Positions 1-8,634 are shown, counted from the stretch's first letter. The stretch is 64,000 bases of DNA from Synechococcus sp. KORDI-52 (GCF_000737595.1 NZ_CP006271.1:1426001-1490000); one strand, 5' to 3'. The notes: a model not told the origin generated them from the letters alone. A program made the numbers and translations.

Positions 1-60
1 GGGATCGCCCTCAGCATCCATCCCCTCGCTCAGATCACTGCAGGTTGACCGCTTAATCCC

Positions 61-585
61 ATGGCATCGTTCGGCTCCATGTCCAGAGATTCCAGTGGTC
101 GCTTTCGGGCCAGCAAGGAACCCAAGGCCAAGCCGGTGCAGGTTTGGTTGAAGCCCGATGTTCTGGAGCGGCTTGACACCTACTGCGCGTTTTATGGGAT
201 TGGGCGTGGTAAGGCCATCGGTCATCTGCTCCAAGGTGCTCTGCCTGATCCCAATTGGTTACCCCCGGTGATCGATTTGCTCAAGGACGCTGAGCCGGTT
301 GTTGAGGGAGACAACCGGCTTCCCCATCCCCAAAATGAGCAGAGTGAGGCGTCGAAGCCGGCGCCTCGTTTCCAAGCGGGCGATCGTGTGGGGAACAAGG
401 CCAGCGGTCGTTGCGGTGTGATTGATGATGAGCCCCTGCTGTGGATCGAGCCCGGTCCATGGCCCACCGGAATGCCCAGGGAAGGGCACTGGAGTTATTC
501 CGTTGCCTGGGACGGTGAGCTGGGATTGACCATCCGATATGCCGAAGATCTGCTGGAGCCAGAGGATGCGGCCCCAGTTGATTGA
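61..585 (+). CDS. Hypothetical protein with ribbon-helix-helix-like N-terminus
   Basis: The product has 174 residues. Residues ~25-55 (QVWLKPDVLERLDTYC, then a helix with GRGKAIGHLLQ) read like a short beta strand plus two helices, as in CopG/ribbon-helix-helix proteins. A variable linker follows. The C-terminal part (from AGDRVGNKASGRCGVIDDEP) is rich in Gly and Trp and resembles a small beta-barrel. I do not recognise a named family. An alternative start is the ATG six codons downstream. A role in DNA binding is only an inference from the N-terminal pattern. Confidence 0.65.
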   Translation: MASFGSMSRDSSGRFRASKEPKAKPVQVWLKPDVLERLDTYCAFYGIGRGKAIGHLLQGALPDPNWLPPVIDLLKDAEPVVEGDNRLPHPQNEQSEASKPAPRFQAGDRVGNKASGRCGVIDDEPLLWIEPGPWPTGMPREGHWSYSVAWDGELGLTIRYAEDLLEPEDAAPVD

Positions 586-627
586 TCCTGTGGTCAGCGG
601 ATCGATCCATGGCTAGGGCTGAGAGGG

Positions 628-975
628 ATGAGGCCCACCATGGGACGTTTTGTTCTCTTGTCGCTCCTGTTGCCCTGGTTCATGGGTGGGTCGGCGTTGG
701 CGCGCCCTGAGCCGCAGCTCAGTGCCAGACAGACCATCCTCGAGGCGAACCGGCATCTGATCGCCGATGGTTGGCGACCCGCCCCCGAAAAAAAACCAAC
801 GCCAGAGGAGCGGCGCTGGTCGTCTGTTGCGCTCAAAAGCCTGTCGGCCTGTTCTGGTACTGGGGTTGGCTTCTGCCGTTTTGACTACCGCCGTGATCTT
901 CAGCGGCTGTCGGTGGTGACGGTGCCCAGTGAACCCGGGCGCCCGTCCGTCGGTCGCGTTGAACGTTGGTGGTGA
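628..975 (+). CDS. Secreted hypothetical protein
   Basis: The product has 115 residues. It starts with a clear signal peptide: Arg residues, a hydrophobic LLSLLLPWFMGG core and an ALA-R cleavage region near residue 25. The mature part is small and basic with two Cys (SACSGTGVGFC). It ends next to the convergent PNPOx-like gene with no gap. No family is recognised; it is probably periplasmic. Confidence 0.6.
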   Translation: MRPTMGRFVLLSLLLPWFMGGSALARPEPQLSARQTILEANRHLIADGWRPAPEKKPTPEERRWSSVALKSLSACSGTGVGFCRFDYRRDLQRLSVVTVPSEPGRPSVGRVERWW

Positions 976-1542
976 TCAGGGGTTCAGAGGCTGCTCCCGC
1001 CAGAGCGTGTCTGCGTTCCAACGCGTTCGTTGATGGGGATGGGGCCCCAGGTTGAGGCGCTCAACGGTGTTCACCCGCATTTGTAGCACCACGAAATGCT
1101 CCGGCAGTTTTGCGGTTTCACGGAGCCGTTCTGGGAAATCCGCGGATGGATCCAGAGGATCCGCTGGTGTCGGCCAGCCCCAGACAGCGCGCCCCGTCTC
1201 GGACAGCTGTTGCCAGCGCTGCTGACAGAGCTCAGGTTGCTCGGAGGCTGGTATCAGCTCCACCAGGCCCCGTAGCCGGTATTGCTGGCGGGCTTTGGGG
1301 AACAACCAGCACAGTTCAGAGGCTGCAACGTCAGCGAGTTCCTTCACTTTTTCGCTGCGCTGATCGCTGAACAGTTCAAGCAGGTCTGCCCCGGCCCAGC
1401 CGCGGAACACCAGGGTCCTCACCCGGGGCGCTCCGTCCCGTCCGGTTGTCGCCAGTTGCACCCAGCGGGCGGCAACGGAGCGTCCCTCCCGCTGCATGGC
1501 TGCCCGCAGCAGCGGTCTCCAGGGGGGGATGGCCTCAGTCAT
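976..1542 (-). CDS. Pyridoxamine 5'-phosphate oxidase-like FMN-binding protein (Alr4036 type)
   Basis: The 188-residue product matches the split-barrel flavin-binding fold of the PNPOx family: WVQLATTGRDGAPRVRTLVFRGW is a typical first strand pair, and LFSDQRSEKVKEL with ASELCWLFPKARQQYRLRG is the FMN-phosphate and dimer region. The Trp-Pro-rich tail (VWGWPTPADPLDP) is seen in the cyanobacterial/plant Alr4036 subfamily. The start overlaps the end of the upstream deacetylase-like gene by 4 nt, so the two are probably co-translated. True PNP oxidase activity is not certain from sequence. Confidence 0.8.
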   Translation of the reverse strand: MTEAIPPWRPLLRAAMQREGRSVAARWVQLATTGRDGAPRVRTLVFRGWAGADLLELFSDQRSEKVKELADVAASELCWLFPKARQQYRLRGLVELIPASEQPELCQQRWQQLSETGRAVWGWPTPADPLDPSADFPERLRETAKLPEHFVVLQMRVNTVERLNLGPHPHQRTRWNADTLWREQPLNP

Positions 1543-2468
1543 GGCCTCAGGGATGGCAGATCGAACAAGCGAGCCTGCTCGGCAGCAGCACGCACCACGA
1601 TGGCGTGGCGCTGCACCAGGGGGGTGAGGGCGTCATAGCCGCCGCCGATCACCGTCGCGGTTGGAATCCTGCGGCGGAGGCAGGCATCGAGCACGAGTCG
1701 GTCCCGCATCTTCAATCCCGCATCGCTGAGGACCAGTCGGCCGAGCCGATCATCGCGATGGGGATCGACCCCTGCGTTGAACAGCACCAAATCCGGCGCG
1801 ATGGTGTCCAAGGCATCAGGCAACCGGTCAGCAATGGCAGCGAGATAATCGTCATCACCGGTGCCATCGGCAAGCGGAATGTCGATATCCCCCTGCACTT
1901 TGCGCAAGGGAAAATTGCTGGCGGCGTGCACCGAAAGGGTGGTCACCCTGGGATCGTCTTGGAAACAGGCTGCTGAACCATCCCCCTGGTGCACGTCGAG
2001 ATCGACGATCAGAATTCGCTTCACCTCCCCCATCCTCAGCACAACCCTTGCAGCGACTGCACAGTCGTTGAAGATGCAGAAGCCGCTCCCGTAGTCGGGA
2101 TGGGCATGGTGGGTGCCCCCCGCCAGGTGACAGGCCAGTCCACGCTGAAGAGCCAGGCGTGCCGTCAGCAGGGTGCCGCCCACCGCGAGCCAGGTGCGTT
2201 GCACCAGCGGTCGTGTCGCTGGAAGCCCGATGCGACGTTGCTCCGGGCGGGTCAAGCGGTCGCGGCTGAAGGCTTCGTGATAACTGCGTGGATGCACGCA
2301 CTCCAGATCTTTGCGGGCGATGCTCAGGGGGCGATGCACCTGATCGGGCTGGATCACGTTCTGCTCCAGCAGGAGTTGATGCAGCAGCCTGAATTTCGCC
2401 ATCGGAAAACGATGGGTGCTTGGAAGCGGCGCGGAGTAATGCGGGTGGTAGACGACCGGTAGCGTCAA
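1539..2468 (-). CDS. Histone deacetylase / AcuC-type family hydrolase
   Basis: The product has 309 residues, the normal length for bacterial class II-like deacetylases. The active-site landmarks are present: the HHAHPDYGSGFCIFND segment with tandem His, DLDVHQGDGSA supplying metal-binding Asp and His, FNAGVDPHRDDRLG, and the GGGY loop near the C-terminus. These proteins hydrolyse acetylated amines or polyamines using zinc; the substrate here is unknown. The gene overlaps the downstream flavoprotein by 4 nt. Confidence 0.85.
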   Translation of the reverse strand: MTLPVVYHPHYSAPLPSTHRFPMAKFRLLHQLLLEQNVIQPDQVHRPLSIARKDLECVHPRSYHEAFSRDRLTRPEQRRIGLPATRPLVQRTWLAVGGTLLTARLALQRGLACHLAGGTHHAHPDYGSGFCIFNDCAVAARVVLRMGEVKRILIVDLDVHQGDGSAACFQDDPRVTTLSVHAASNFPLRKVQGDIDIPLADGTGDDDYLAAIADRLPDALDTIAPDLVLFNAGVDPHRDDRLGRLVLSDAGLKMRDRLVLDACLRRRIPTATVIGGGYDALTPLVQRHAIVVRAAAEQARLFDLPSLRP

Positions 2469-2511
2469 GGAGCTGGTCTCACCCAGGAGGTTTCAGCCCC
2501 ATTCAAAAGGC

Positions 2512-2763
2512 TCAGGCCGGCTGCTGTTGAAGCAACCAGTCGTTGAACCCACTGGTGTTGAGCTCACTGATGCAGGTCTGAATTTTGCGGAGGTGGCTCT
2601 GCTTGATCTGGGTGAGCCGTTGGCCCTCTTGGGTTGAGGGTCCGACATGGATGCGCTGCTGGTTGAGCAGGTCCATTTCGCGATCCAGATGGTCCATCAG
2701 GTGGAGCAGCGCATACCCCTGCTTGATTTCCTGCGCGCTGAGCTGCCTAGCGAAGCGTCCCAT
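2512..2763 (-). CDS. Small helical hypothetical protein
   Basis: The 83-residue product is predicted to be alpha-helical and charged (ALLHLMDHLDREMDLLNQQ). No signal peptide or membrane segment is seen. It lies just upstream of the deacetylase operon on the same strand. No family is recognised. Confidence 0.6.
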   Translation of the reverse strand: MGRFARQLSAQEIKQGYALLHLMDHLDREMDLLNQQRIHVGPSTQEGQRLTQIKQSHLRKIQTCISELNTSGFNDWLLQQQPA

Positions 2764-2832
2764 CCAGCAGCCCTTAAGAATCCCTTAATTGTCTCACGGT
2801 GAGACGTGTTGGCCTCGAGGTTTGTGGCCATG

Positions 2833-2860
2833 AAAAAGGCCCCCGGAGGTTCCGGAGGCC
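2833..2860 (-). terminator. Rho-independent terminator
   Basis: On the minus strand a GC-rich stem (GGCCTCCGG / CCGGGGGCC, short loop) runs directly into TTTTT. It lies 135 nt downstream of the secreted protein gene at 2995-3282 and probably ends its transcript. Confidence 0.75.
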
Positions 2861-2994
2861 TTGGGTCCGCGTGTGAGGGGTGTCTCATCCCCCGAATGGA
2901 GTTTGGTCTCGGCTCGGGGCTGGACAATGACCAGGATGTGGCGAGGGCATGTCAAGGTGTGACTACCCCTCAGATCCAGCTGCATGGCCTGGCT

Positions 2995-3282
2995 TCAGTT
3001 CGGGACTAGCTGGTCGGTGGAGACACACCGGGCCCAGCCGGTTTTCGGCAGTTCAGGGTTCTCACGGTCAGCAATTTTGTAGATCAACTTGAACTGGCAA
3101 AAGCCAGCAGCATCCTTCATCGGTGGAACGTGAACACGAACCTCCGGTAACTGCAGCAGAAGCTCTGGTTTGGCTTGTGGTTTCGAGTAGAAGGATGTTC
3201 CTGGTTTGACAGAAAACACAGCTGCCTCCCCTGCCTGGACCAGCGTGCAAAGCAGCCATCCAGCTGTCAGAAATCCGCGCAT
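2995..3282 (-). CDS. Secreted hypothetical protein
   Basis: The 95-residue product starts with a signal peptide (MRGFLTAGWLLCTLVQAGEA). The mature part contains FYSKPQAKPELLLQLP, reminiscent of a short SH3-like repeat, and two Cys (FCQFKLIY, WARCVST). A terminator follows on the same strand. No family is assigned. Confidence 0.6.
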   Translation of the reverse strand: MRGFLTAGWLLCTLVQAGEAAVFSVKPGTSFYSKPQAKPELLLQLPEVRVHVPPMKDAAGFCQFKLIYKIADRENPELPKTGWARCVSTDQLVPN

Positions 3283-3388
3283 TCCGCTGGAGTCATTCCG
3301 GGAAAGTTAAAAAGCGTCGATTCAGCCGTCAACGTCAGGCTCCAAACGAGCTGGTCGTCGTTATGGTCGATCTTGTTAATGACTCAAT

Positions 3389-3514
3389 ATGGGCGACTAC
3401 GGAACAGCGATCTGGGTCACCATCGGATTGGCGGTCATTCTCACTATTCCTGTGGTTTGGCAATTTCTGCAGCCAAACGATGATGATTTCGGAGATCTCA
3501 CCCGCAGAAAGTGA
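3389..3514 (+). CDS. Single-helix membrane microprotein
   Basis: The ATG at 3389 opens a 41-residue frame with one transmembrane helix (AIWVTIGLAVILTIPVVWQF) and an acidic tail (NDDDFGDLTRRK). Its last codons overlap the GTG start of the next gene by 4 nt (GTGA), which supports translation. It seems to be the first gene of a three-gene operon ending in the DUF427 protein. Confidence 0.6.
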   Translation: MGDYGTAIWVTIGLAVILTIPVVWQFLQPNDDDFGDLTRRK

Positions 3515-3909
3515 GCCAACACGACTCCGTCACCATCCGTTGCTGGCAATACAAGGGTGAAACTGCCCTTGAAGACATGGTTCTCGGGATTGATGAACGC
3601 GCCGTTCGTGATGGGAACAACGTGTTGTCGTCCGACGACTTTGACGCCTGCCTGGCCATCGTTGTTTGCCGCATGGGGCCGAATGTCTTCGCACACCTGT
3701 CTCAGGTGGTGGGGCATTACAAGGGCGAGGCCAGCTGTATCTGGGACCGCAGTCAAGGAGGTGGTGCTCCTGAGGGCACGGCCTATGAGATCAAGCCCAT
3801 CAGCCGTATTCACCGTGTTCCCGAAGCCTTGATTGGTCCCGAGTCTCCTGAGGGGATTGCCATGTCCCATCGGGTCGCTGTGATGCACTACCTGCTCGAT
3901 ATGGGCTAA
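3511..3909 (+). CDS. Conserved-looking hypothetical protein
   Basis: The 132-residue product starts at a GTG that overlaps the upstream microprotein stop. It contains CLAIVVCRMGPNVFAHLSQV and ends by overlapping the next gene start by 1 nt. There is no signal or membrane segment. No family is recognised. The tight overlaps argue for co-translation with both neighbours. Confidence 0.6.
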   Translation: MSQHDSVTIRCWQYKGETALEDMVLGIDERAVRDGNNVLSSDDFDACLAIVVCRMGPNVFAHLSQVVGHYKGEASCIWDRSQGGGAPEGTAYEIKPISRIHRVPEALIGPESPEGIAMSHRVAVMHYLLDMG

Positions 3910-4394
3910 TGATGCGACCTGTTGAAGAGGTTTCGACCTATCCCCGCCCTCCCCTGATCGAGCTGGTGTCCGGCTCTGTGGAGATCTGGATTGCGGAGCA
4001 GATGATCGCCCGGGATCAGCGCTATGTGCGGGTGTGTGAGACATATCACCCCCCAACGATCTATCTCGACCCTTCGGCATTTCAATCCGGCACGCTCCAC
4101 CCCTCAACGGGGCGACCTTCCTTCTGTGAATGGAAAGGCGTTGCGTCGTATTGGGATGTCAGCGCTGATGACGGAACCAACCGTCGTGTTCGTGCGGGCT
4201 GGAGCTATTCCAATCCAACGCAACCTTTTGCTTTATTGGCCGGTTGGATCAGCGTTTATCCAAGCCGTGTTGATGCCTGTGCGTTGGATGGACAGATGGT
4301 TCTTGCCCAGCCGGGTGAGTTCTACGGAGGATGGATCACCCCCTGGATTCGCGGTCCCTTCAAGGGGGATCCCAACTATCCGGAGTTGATATGA
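3909..4394 (+). CDS. DUF427 domain protein
   Basis: The 161-residue product carries the DUF427 hallmarks: FCEWKGVASYWDV in the middle, AGWSYSNPTQPFALLAGWIS, then YPSRVDACALDGQ and the C-terminal FYGGWITPWIRGPFKGDP. DUF427 is a small beta-tent fold found widely in bacteria and without an assigned reaction. It starts on the last base of the upstream gene. Confidence 0.85.
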   Translation: MMRPVEEVSTYPRPPLIELVSGSVEIWIAEQMIARDQRYVRVCETYHPPTIYLDPSAFQSGTLHPSTGRPSFCEWKGVASYWDVSADDGTNRRVRAGWSYSNPTQPFALLAGWISVYPSRVDACALDGQMVLAQPGEFYGGWITPWIRGPFKGDPNYPELI

Positions 4395-4404
4395 ACAGGA
4401 CTTG

Positions 4405-4929
4405 TCAGTCGGCTTGGACCATGGGATTTTGATCTGCATCCAACATGAATTGGTTGCTGAAGGTGTTCATCAAAATGTCCCAAAAGCCCGGTTGATGAGC
4501 CAGTTCACGCGTCGCATCCTGGATGGCTTGGTCTTTTTGGAGCTCCGTTAGTTCGAGAACATTGATCAATTGCTCGAATGCCTTTCGCTCTGCTGAGTTG
4601 ACAGGAAATCCGTAATCTTCCCGGCTTGAGGAAATCACCATGTACGCAAGTTTGGCGGCCAAGGGGCGATCGGAAACTGCGATCTCTTGAGCGATCTCCT
4701 GGAGATCCGATGGGTTATGAAATGCATCATCCCAGCTCTTGATCTCTGAAAGTTTGAGGTACTGCTTGCTCAGTCTGTCCAAGATTGAACGTTCCTCAGT
4801 TGCAAGGACCCCGTCTGCCATGGCCATCAGTACAAGGGTGCGTAGCAGTGCACCTGAGGAACGAAGATCCACGGCGGGTTGTGCTCCAGTGTTCTTCTCA
4901 TCATGAGTGACCTCCAAGGCAGGGGCCAT
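4405..4929 (-). CDS. TerB-like helical protein, copy A
   Basis: The 174-residue product contains LVLMAMADGVLATEERSILD, the start of an all-helical TerB-like domain, followed by AAKLAYMVISSSREDYGFPV and KAFEQLINVLELTELQKDQA. It is clearly paralogous to the protein at 5172-5651 (shared ADGV...EE, KL.YMVI..., L.LTE..RD). TerB domains occur in tellurite resistance and membrane-stress complexes, but the function here is unknown. Confidence 0.65.
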   Translation of the reverse strand: MAPALEVTHDEKNTGAQPAVDLRSSGALLRTLVLMAMADGVLATEERSILDRLSKQYLKLSEIKSWDDAFHNPSDLQEIAQEIAVSDRPLAAKLAYMVISSSREDYGFPVNSAERKAFEQLINVLELTELQKDQAIQDATRELAHQPGFWDILMNTFSNQFMLDADQNPMVQAD

Positions 4930-4965
4930 CTCATGCTGCTTTGTGAGACGCGTGGGGTGTTGTCG

Positions 4966-5124
4966 TTAAGGTTTGGGTCGGTGGAAAGGGGCTGCAGACG
5001 ACTCGAGCTTGGCGTGGGCTTTGTCGGCTTTTTTCAGGATCTTCTGCGCTTCATCTCGGGTGAGGCACTCTTCAGCTGCAAGTTGGAGGGACTCGAGCTT
5101 GGCGTGGGCAGTGCTTGTCTTCAT
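4966..5124 (-). CDS. Small protein with repeated AHAKLES heptad
   Basis: The ATG at 5124 gives 52 residues (MKTSTAHAKLESLQLAAEEC...). The heptad AHAKLES occurs twice, encoded by a near-exact ~20-nt DNA repeat. The protein is charged and probably a coiled coil. It sits between the two TerB-like paralogues on the same strand, so it may share their transcript. A TTG start at 5175 would add 17 residues. Confidence 0.5.
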   Translation of the reverse strand: MKTSTAHAKLESLQLAAEECLTRDEAQKILKKADKAHAKLESSAAPFHRPKP

Positions 5125-5171
5125 CTCTTCATAACCAATCCATAACCTTTTACCGGAAAACGCTCTGAAGT

Positions 5172-5651
5172 TCAAGAGTCATCGCCCTCGAAGGCCTTGG
5201 TTAAGCGAAATCTCAGCCTGGACCAAATGTTGGATGTGGCTTTCAGGTCCCGTTTGGCAGCTTTCACAGCAAGCTCACGTTGGTCTTCAGTCAGCTCAAG
5301 GTGATTGACCAAGGCGTTGAAGGCGTAGAGCTCTGGTGGGTTGACTGGGAAACCCCGTTCCTCTCCACAGGCTGCAATAACCATGTAGGACAGCTTCAGG
5401 GTGAGCGGTCGCATGTTTTTGGGAATGGCTGAAGCAGCTGTCTTGAGATCCATTGCACTTGTCAACGCTTCTTGCCAAGCAGCAGGACCGCTCACACCGA
5501 AATGTTCATCCCAAAGCTGTCGAGCCATCTGCTGCTCTCGAAAAGCGACAACCCCATCAGCTCCTGCCATCAAGGCAAGAATTCTGAGCAACGCTGCCTC
5601 CTCTTTTGTTTGCATCAGGCCAAGTCCACCATCAGTGATTGTCCCCACCAA
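5172..5651 (-). CDS. TerB-like helical protein, copy B
   Basis: The 159-residue product repeats the pattern of the neighbour at 4405-4929: LALMAGADGVVAFREQQM, LKLSYMVIAACGEERGFPV, ALVNHLELTEDQRELAVKAA. The pair probably arose by tandem duplication. No signal peptide is present. The C-terminal tail is basic then acidic (FEGDDS). Confidence 0.65.
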   Translation of the reverse strand: MVGTITDGGLGLMQTKEEAALLRILALMAGADGVVAFREQQMARQLWDEHFGVSGPAAWQEALTSAMDLKTAASAIPKNMRPLTLKLSYMVIAACGEERGFPVNPPELYAFNALVNHLELTEDQRELAVKAAKRDLKATSNIWSRLRFRLTKAFEGDDS

Positions 5652-5727
5652 GACGAAACACTGAGTGCTGCGATGGAATTTTGTTGAGGTTTGAACCCCT
5701 CAGTGGTGGTCTTCAAATGAATCCAGA

Positions 5728-5925
5728 TCAGTTGCAGCCGAAGACGCCGAAGCTGATCTGGCTGATGATTCCGTGGCCGGTCAGGGCTTCTGTGAGAACG
5801 CCCACCACAAAGCCGAGCATTGCAGTACGGCCGTTGAGCAATTCCGCACGTTCCAACCGCTCACTGCGGATTTGTGCGGCAGCCGCATCTTGAAACCAGT
5901 CGTTGTTGTTCGTAGAGGAAGCCAT
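5728..5925 (-). CDS. High-light-inducible protein (Hli, CAB/ELIP superfamily)
   Basis: The 65-residue product has the single chlorophyll-binding helix signature of Hli proteins: ERAELLNGRTAMLGFVVGVL, with the Glu and the NGR motif that ligate pigment. A polar N-terminus (ASSTNNNDWF) precedes it. Hli proteins bind chlorophyll and carotenoids in the thylakoid and protect photosystem assembly under strong light. The gene stands alone with an A/T-rich upstream region. Confidence 0.93.
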   Translation of the reverse strand: MASSTNNNDWFQDAAAAQIRSERLERAELLNGRTAMLGFVVGVLTEALTGHGIISQISFGVFGCN

Positions 5926-6074
5926 GGAACCCTTGGTTTATTAAAAAACATTAAGTTGTCAGTGACGTTTTGTAAAGCAGCCCTGCCAGCACAGCTCGCT
6001 AAGAAGCGTCAACGACTGAGGCCAAAGCCCCTGCTGTGGGTGCAAACCGGAGAAAGGTCCAATCCCCCTCAGCC

Positions 6075-6308
6075 ATGTCAATCTCACGGAATCGAGCCAA
6101 GCCACGCCTTTCAGGCCGTCGGATGGATCAGGAGCTCCAGGGTGCCCAGGATGCCTTCATTGCATTTGAGGGGTATGCCCCTGATGGGCCGATGCTCCAT
6201 TCCTCGGCATTGCAGCGGCCTGCCATTCGGGATTCAGTCACCTGGTGGGACAGGGTGATCGCCCAGGTCCGTCAACGTGTTGCTGGAATCATCTTCCGTG
6301 GTCGATGA
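6075..6308 (+). CDS. Hypothetical protein
   Basis: The ATG at 6075 gives 77 residues (MSISRNRAKPRLSGRRMDQE...), basic at the N-terminus with a later TWWDRVIAQVRQRVAG helix. A longer frame starts at 6036. No family is recognised; codon use looks coding. Confidence 0.45.
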   Translation: MSISRNRAKPRLSGRRMDQELQGAQDAFIAFEGYAPDGPMLHSSALQRPAIRDSVTWWDRVIAQVRQRVAGIIFRGR

Positions 6309-6425
6309 CTGACCCAATGCACTCTCTCGACCTCAATAAGCAAAGGTGAAGCGACACAGATGAAGGCTGTAAAGCGATTAGTCCCAGTGACGGCAAAACC
6401 AATGCCTGCCGTGCCCCTGCGTTGC

Positions 6426-6584
6426 CTAGGCTTGAAGGCTGTTTACAAACTCTCCATAACGCTGAACCAGGGGACAGAACTCTGTAAATAAGGGCTCGTT
6501 GATCTCAAAGAGCACGAACTGCTCAGCTCGAGCCAAGCAGCAACGTATCCCGCACGATTGAGCCATGTAGTGGGCACAGGTCAT
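6426..6584 (-). CDS. Small cysteine-containing hypothetical protein
   Basis: A 52-residue frame with Cys at several places (MTCAHYMAQSCGIRCC) and a hydrophobic-acidic second half (EQFVLFEINEPLFTEF). No clear Shine-Dalgarno site is seen. Residue make-up is protein-like, but no family is recognised. Confidence 0.45.
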   Translation of the reverse strand: MTCAHYMAQSCGIRCCLARAEQFVLFEINEPLFTEFCPLVQRYGEFVNSLQA

Positions 6585-6690
6585 GGGCTGACTCCACACC
6601 CATCAAATTCTCTTGGCGATGGTTGCTGCACTAATGAGTGTGGAAAGAGGATTCTCTGAATCTCAGATGAGGCACCTGTTTTCAAATTGT

Positions 6691-6873
6691 TCATGTTGCA
6701 TCCCAACAAAGCAACAATTTGATTGAATCCGTTGTGTTTATATTAAGAGAAATGCTTCTTGTCGAGAACACATGTCTCAAAATCTCGGATTCAGTTAGCG
6801 CTTTTACCGCTTCATCGGCATCGGCCCAGGCGAGCAGCAGCCTGTTGTTCAGATCTTCAAGAGAAAGGGGCAA
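6691..6873 (-). CDS. Small hypothetical protein downstream of membrane gene
   Basis: The 60-residue frame starts 8 nt after the stop of the membrane protein gene, so it could be the last gene of that operon. It begins MPLSLEDLNNRLLLAWADAD, which is helix-like. Function unknown. Confidence 0.4.
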   Translation of the reverse strand: MPLSLEDLNNRLLLAWADADEAVKALTESEILRHVFSTRSISLNINTTDSIKLLLCWDAT

Positions 6874-6881
6874 CGAGCAAC

Positions 6882-7949
6882 TTATTCTCCCAGCTTTTGA
6901 TCATTCGGTGCTCCTTGATTGCGTTCATTGCTTTGCTGGATAGGTGAAGTTCGCATGGCACTTTTGTGCCGTGGCGCTTCGTCAAGCAGAATGTAGGTTC
7001 TCAATAAACTTAATCCGGCGGTTAGGTATAAAAGAAATTCGGCCCATTCTTGGTCGATGTTAATCACAAGGTTAGTGCCTGATTCTGTTGCAACAAAATA
7101 TGATAATCCTGCGGCGCAGAAGAGTAGGGGCCAGAAGTATTTGGGGATCACGAATGCGTTAAGTGGCATTGTCTTTTTGCTATTCATCTTGTGTTTATGT
7201 AAGGGAATCGGGGGTCGCCAGAGCACCAAGGCAAGGGCTACGACCGAAACCAAGAAAAGATTGAGGTCAAGGTGGTTTTGGAAGAGCTCGAGATTATGAA
7301 GTGTTGTTTGATTTTGAGCGTTAACAGCAGCGATGCTGTTTGGCGTTTTCCATCCAAATAAAATTTGTCCCCAAGCAATTTCTTCGAGGCCAACAAAAAG
7401 CATGAGGCAAGAAGTTATTCCATAAACCACAGCATGTAAATGCATTGCAAAACGCTTTCTTAGGTCTTTTGAAATTAGCCAAGAGACCCATGCAGATGTA
7501 AAAAGAATCAAAGCTTGTAAATACTCCAGGATGCCCCCCTCTCCGAGAAGGCGTTTATAGCGATAAACATCTTGAACAGAAACCTTGAGCAAAACAACAC
7601 AGCCCATAATGCTCAATGCAAGCACAAGCATGAGAAAGGACCGTCTTGCTTGAGCCTTAGGGCTGATTTCTGAAAGTAAGGACGTCAAAAGAGCTGACGT
7701 TTGGAACACCCGTCCTAACGCAACCAAGATCAAACCAGCTGCTCCAAGCTGCAACTCGGGCCAGGGGGAAACATCAAGCCAGAAAGCGCTAACAAATTTG
7801 TAGAGTGATACTCCAAGAACAATGAATCCAAAACATACGAAAGTTCGCCCGCAGATGTTCTGTAAAGTCTTTTGTCTGATCAAGCCCTCAGATGGTCGGT
7901 CTGCATCGGAATGATCAACCTCAGAATCTGGGCTAGGGGGGCGTTTCAC
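6882..7949 (-). CDS. Multi-pass membrane protein with (L/E)EEIxWGQ motif
   Basis: The 355-residue product has about eight hydrophobic segments, an acidic cytoplasmic N-terminus and a polar C-terminus. The centre holds FVGLEEIAWGQILFGWKTP followed by NAQNQTTLHNLELFQNH, a pattern I associate with bacterial integral membrane proteins of unknown function that carry a GEEISWGQ-like motif. The gene is AT-richer than the core genes, hinting at transfer. Confidence 0.7.
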   Translation of the reverse strand: MKRPPSPDSEVDHSDADRPSEGLIRQKTLQNICGRTFVCFGFIVLGVSLYKFVSAFWLDVSPWPELQLGAAGLILVALGRVFQTSALLTSLLSEISPKAQARRSFLMLVLALSIMGCVVLLKVSVQDVYRYKRLLGEGGILEYLQALILFTSAWVSWLISKDLRKRFAMHLHAVVYGITSCLMLFVGLEEIAWGQILFGWKTPNSIAAVNAQNQTTLHNLELFQNHLDLNLFLVSVVALALVLWRPPIPLHKHKMNSKKTMPLNAFVIPKYFWPLLFCAAGLSYFVATESGTNLVINIDQEWAEFLLYLTAGLSLLRTYILLDEAPRHKSAMRTSPIQQSNERNQGAPNDQKLGE

Positions 7950-8131
7950 GGGGCAGTGACCTGCTGTTTAAGGCGAGGTTATGACGTTGACCCTTTGGTT
8001 GGGCAATGCCATAGGGTTCCTTATCCGGTTGAAAGGAGCAGCCCTTCGCTGTTGAACCGCTTTCCGGATCGACAGGCCATTCCATCTTCTGATCTCAAGA
8101 GATCAGAGCCGATGTTGAGGGAAGCTGAGTC

Positions 8132-8278
8132 TCAGCCAGTCATCCTTGCTTGCCGAATCGATTCGATGTCGAATCCCATGACCTTCGTCAAATAAAAATA
8201 AGCACCCCAGGCAATGAGATTAAGCACAAGAGCCCAGATCAACAGCGTTCGTCTGGATTGTTTTGTTTCGTCGTTCAC
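8132..8278 (-). CDS. Single-helix membrane microprotein
   Basis: The GTG at 8278 opens a 48-residue frame: a basic N-terminus, one transmembrane helix (LLIWALVLNLIAWGAYFYL) and a short polar tail. It starts 3 nt after the stop of the neighbouring membrane microprotein, so the two form a small operon. Confidence 0.6.
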   Translation of the reverse strand: MNDETKQSRRTLLIWALVLNLIAWGAYFYLTKVMGFDIESIRQARMTG

Positions 8279-8281
8279 GCG

Positions 8282-8458
8282 TTATTTCCGGTTCAGAAGA
8301 CACCAAGCACCATAGATTGCCAATCCCAGCAGAATCCATGGAAAGATGGCACGCAGCAGAGTTAAACCGATCACAACAACCACGAGCGTGATTGCGGAAC
8401 GTCTCACCATGGCTTTGCTGCTGTCAGTCATGTACTGCCAGCGGGGGATCAGGGCCAT
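8282..8458 (-). CDS. Small membrane protein
   Basis: The ATG at 8458 gives 58 residues. A basic stretch (KAMVRRSA) precedes a long hydrophobic hairpin (ITLVVVVIGLTLLRAIFPW and LLGLAIYGAWCLL). A GAGG site lies 11 nt upstream of the ATG. It is followed 3 nt later by a second membrane microprotein. Confidence 0.6.
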   Translation of the reverse strand: MALIPRWQYMTDSSKAMVRRSAITLVVVVIGLTLLRAIFPWILLGLAIYGAWCLLNRK

Positions 8459-8634
8459 AACAACAGGAACCTCGCAATGAGTTCTAGGTGACTTGGCCTC
8501 AGATTGCCAATCCGTCTCTTTAGGGGTCCGGTTTCCTTCCTTAGGCTGTCCTGAGCAGACAGAGTCTTTTCGCTGATTCCGAATCGGTATTGTCTGGCCA
8601 CAGCACTGCAACGGCTTTGTGCTGGATCAAGCCC

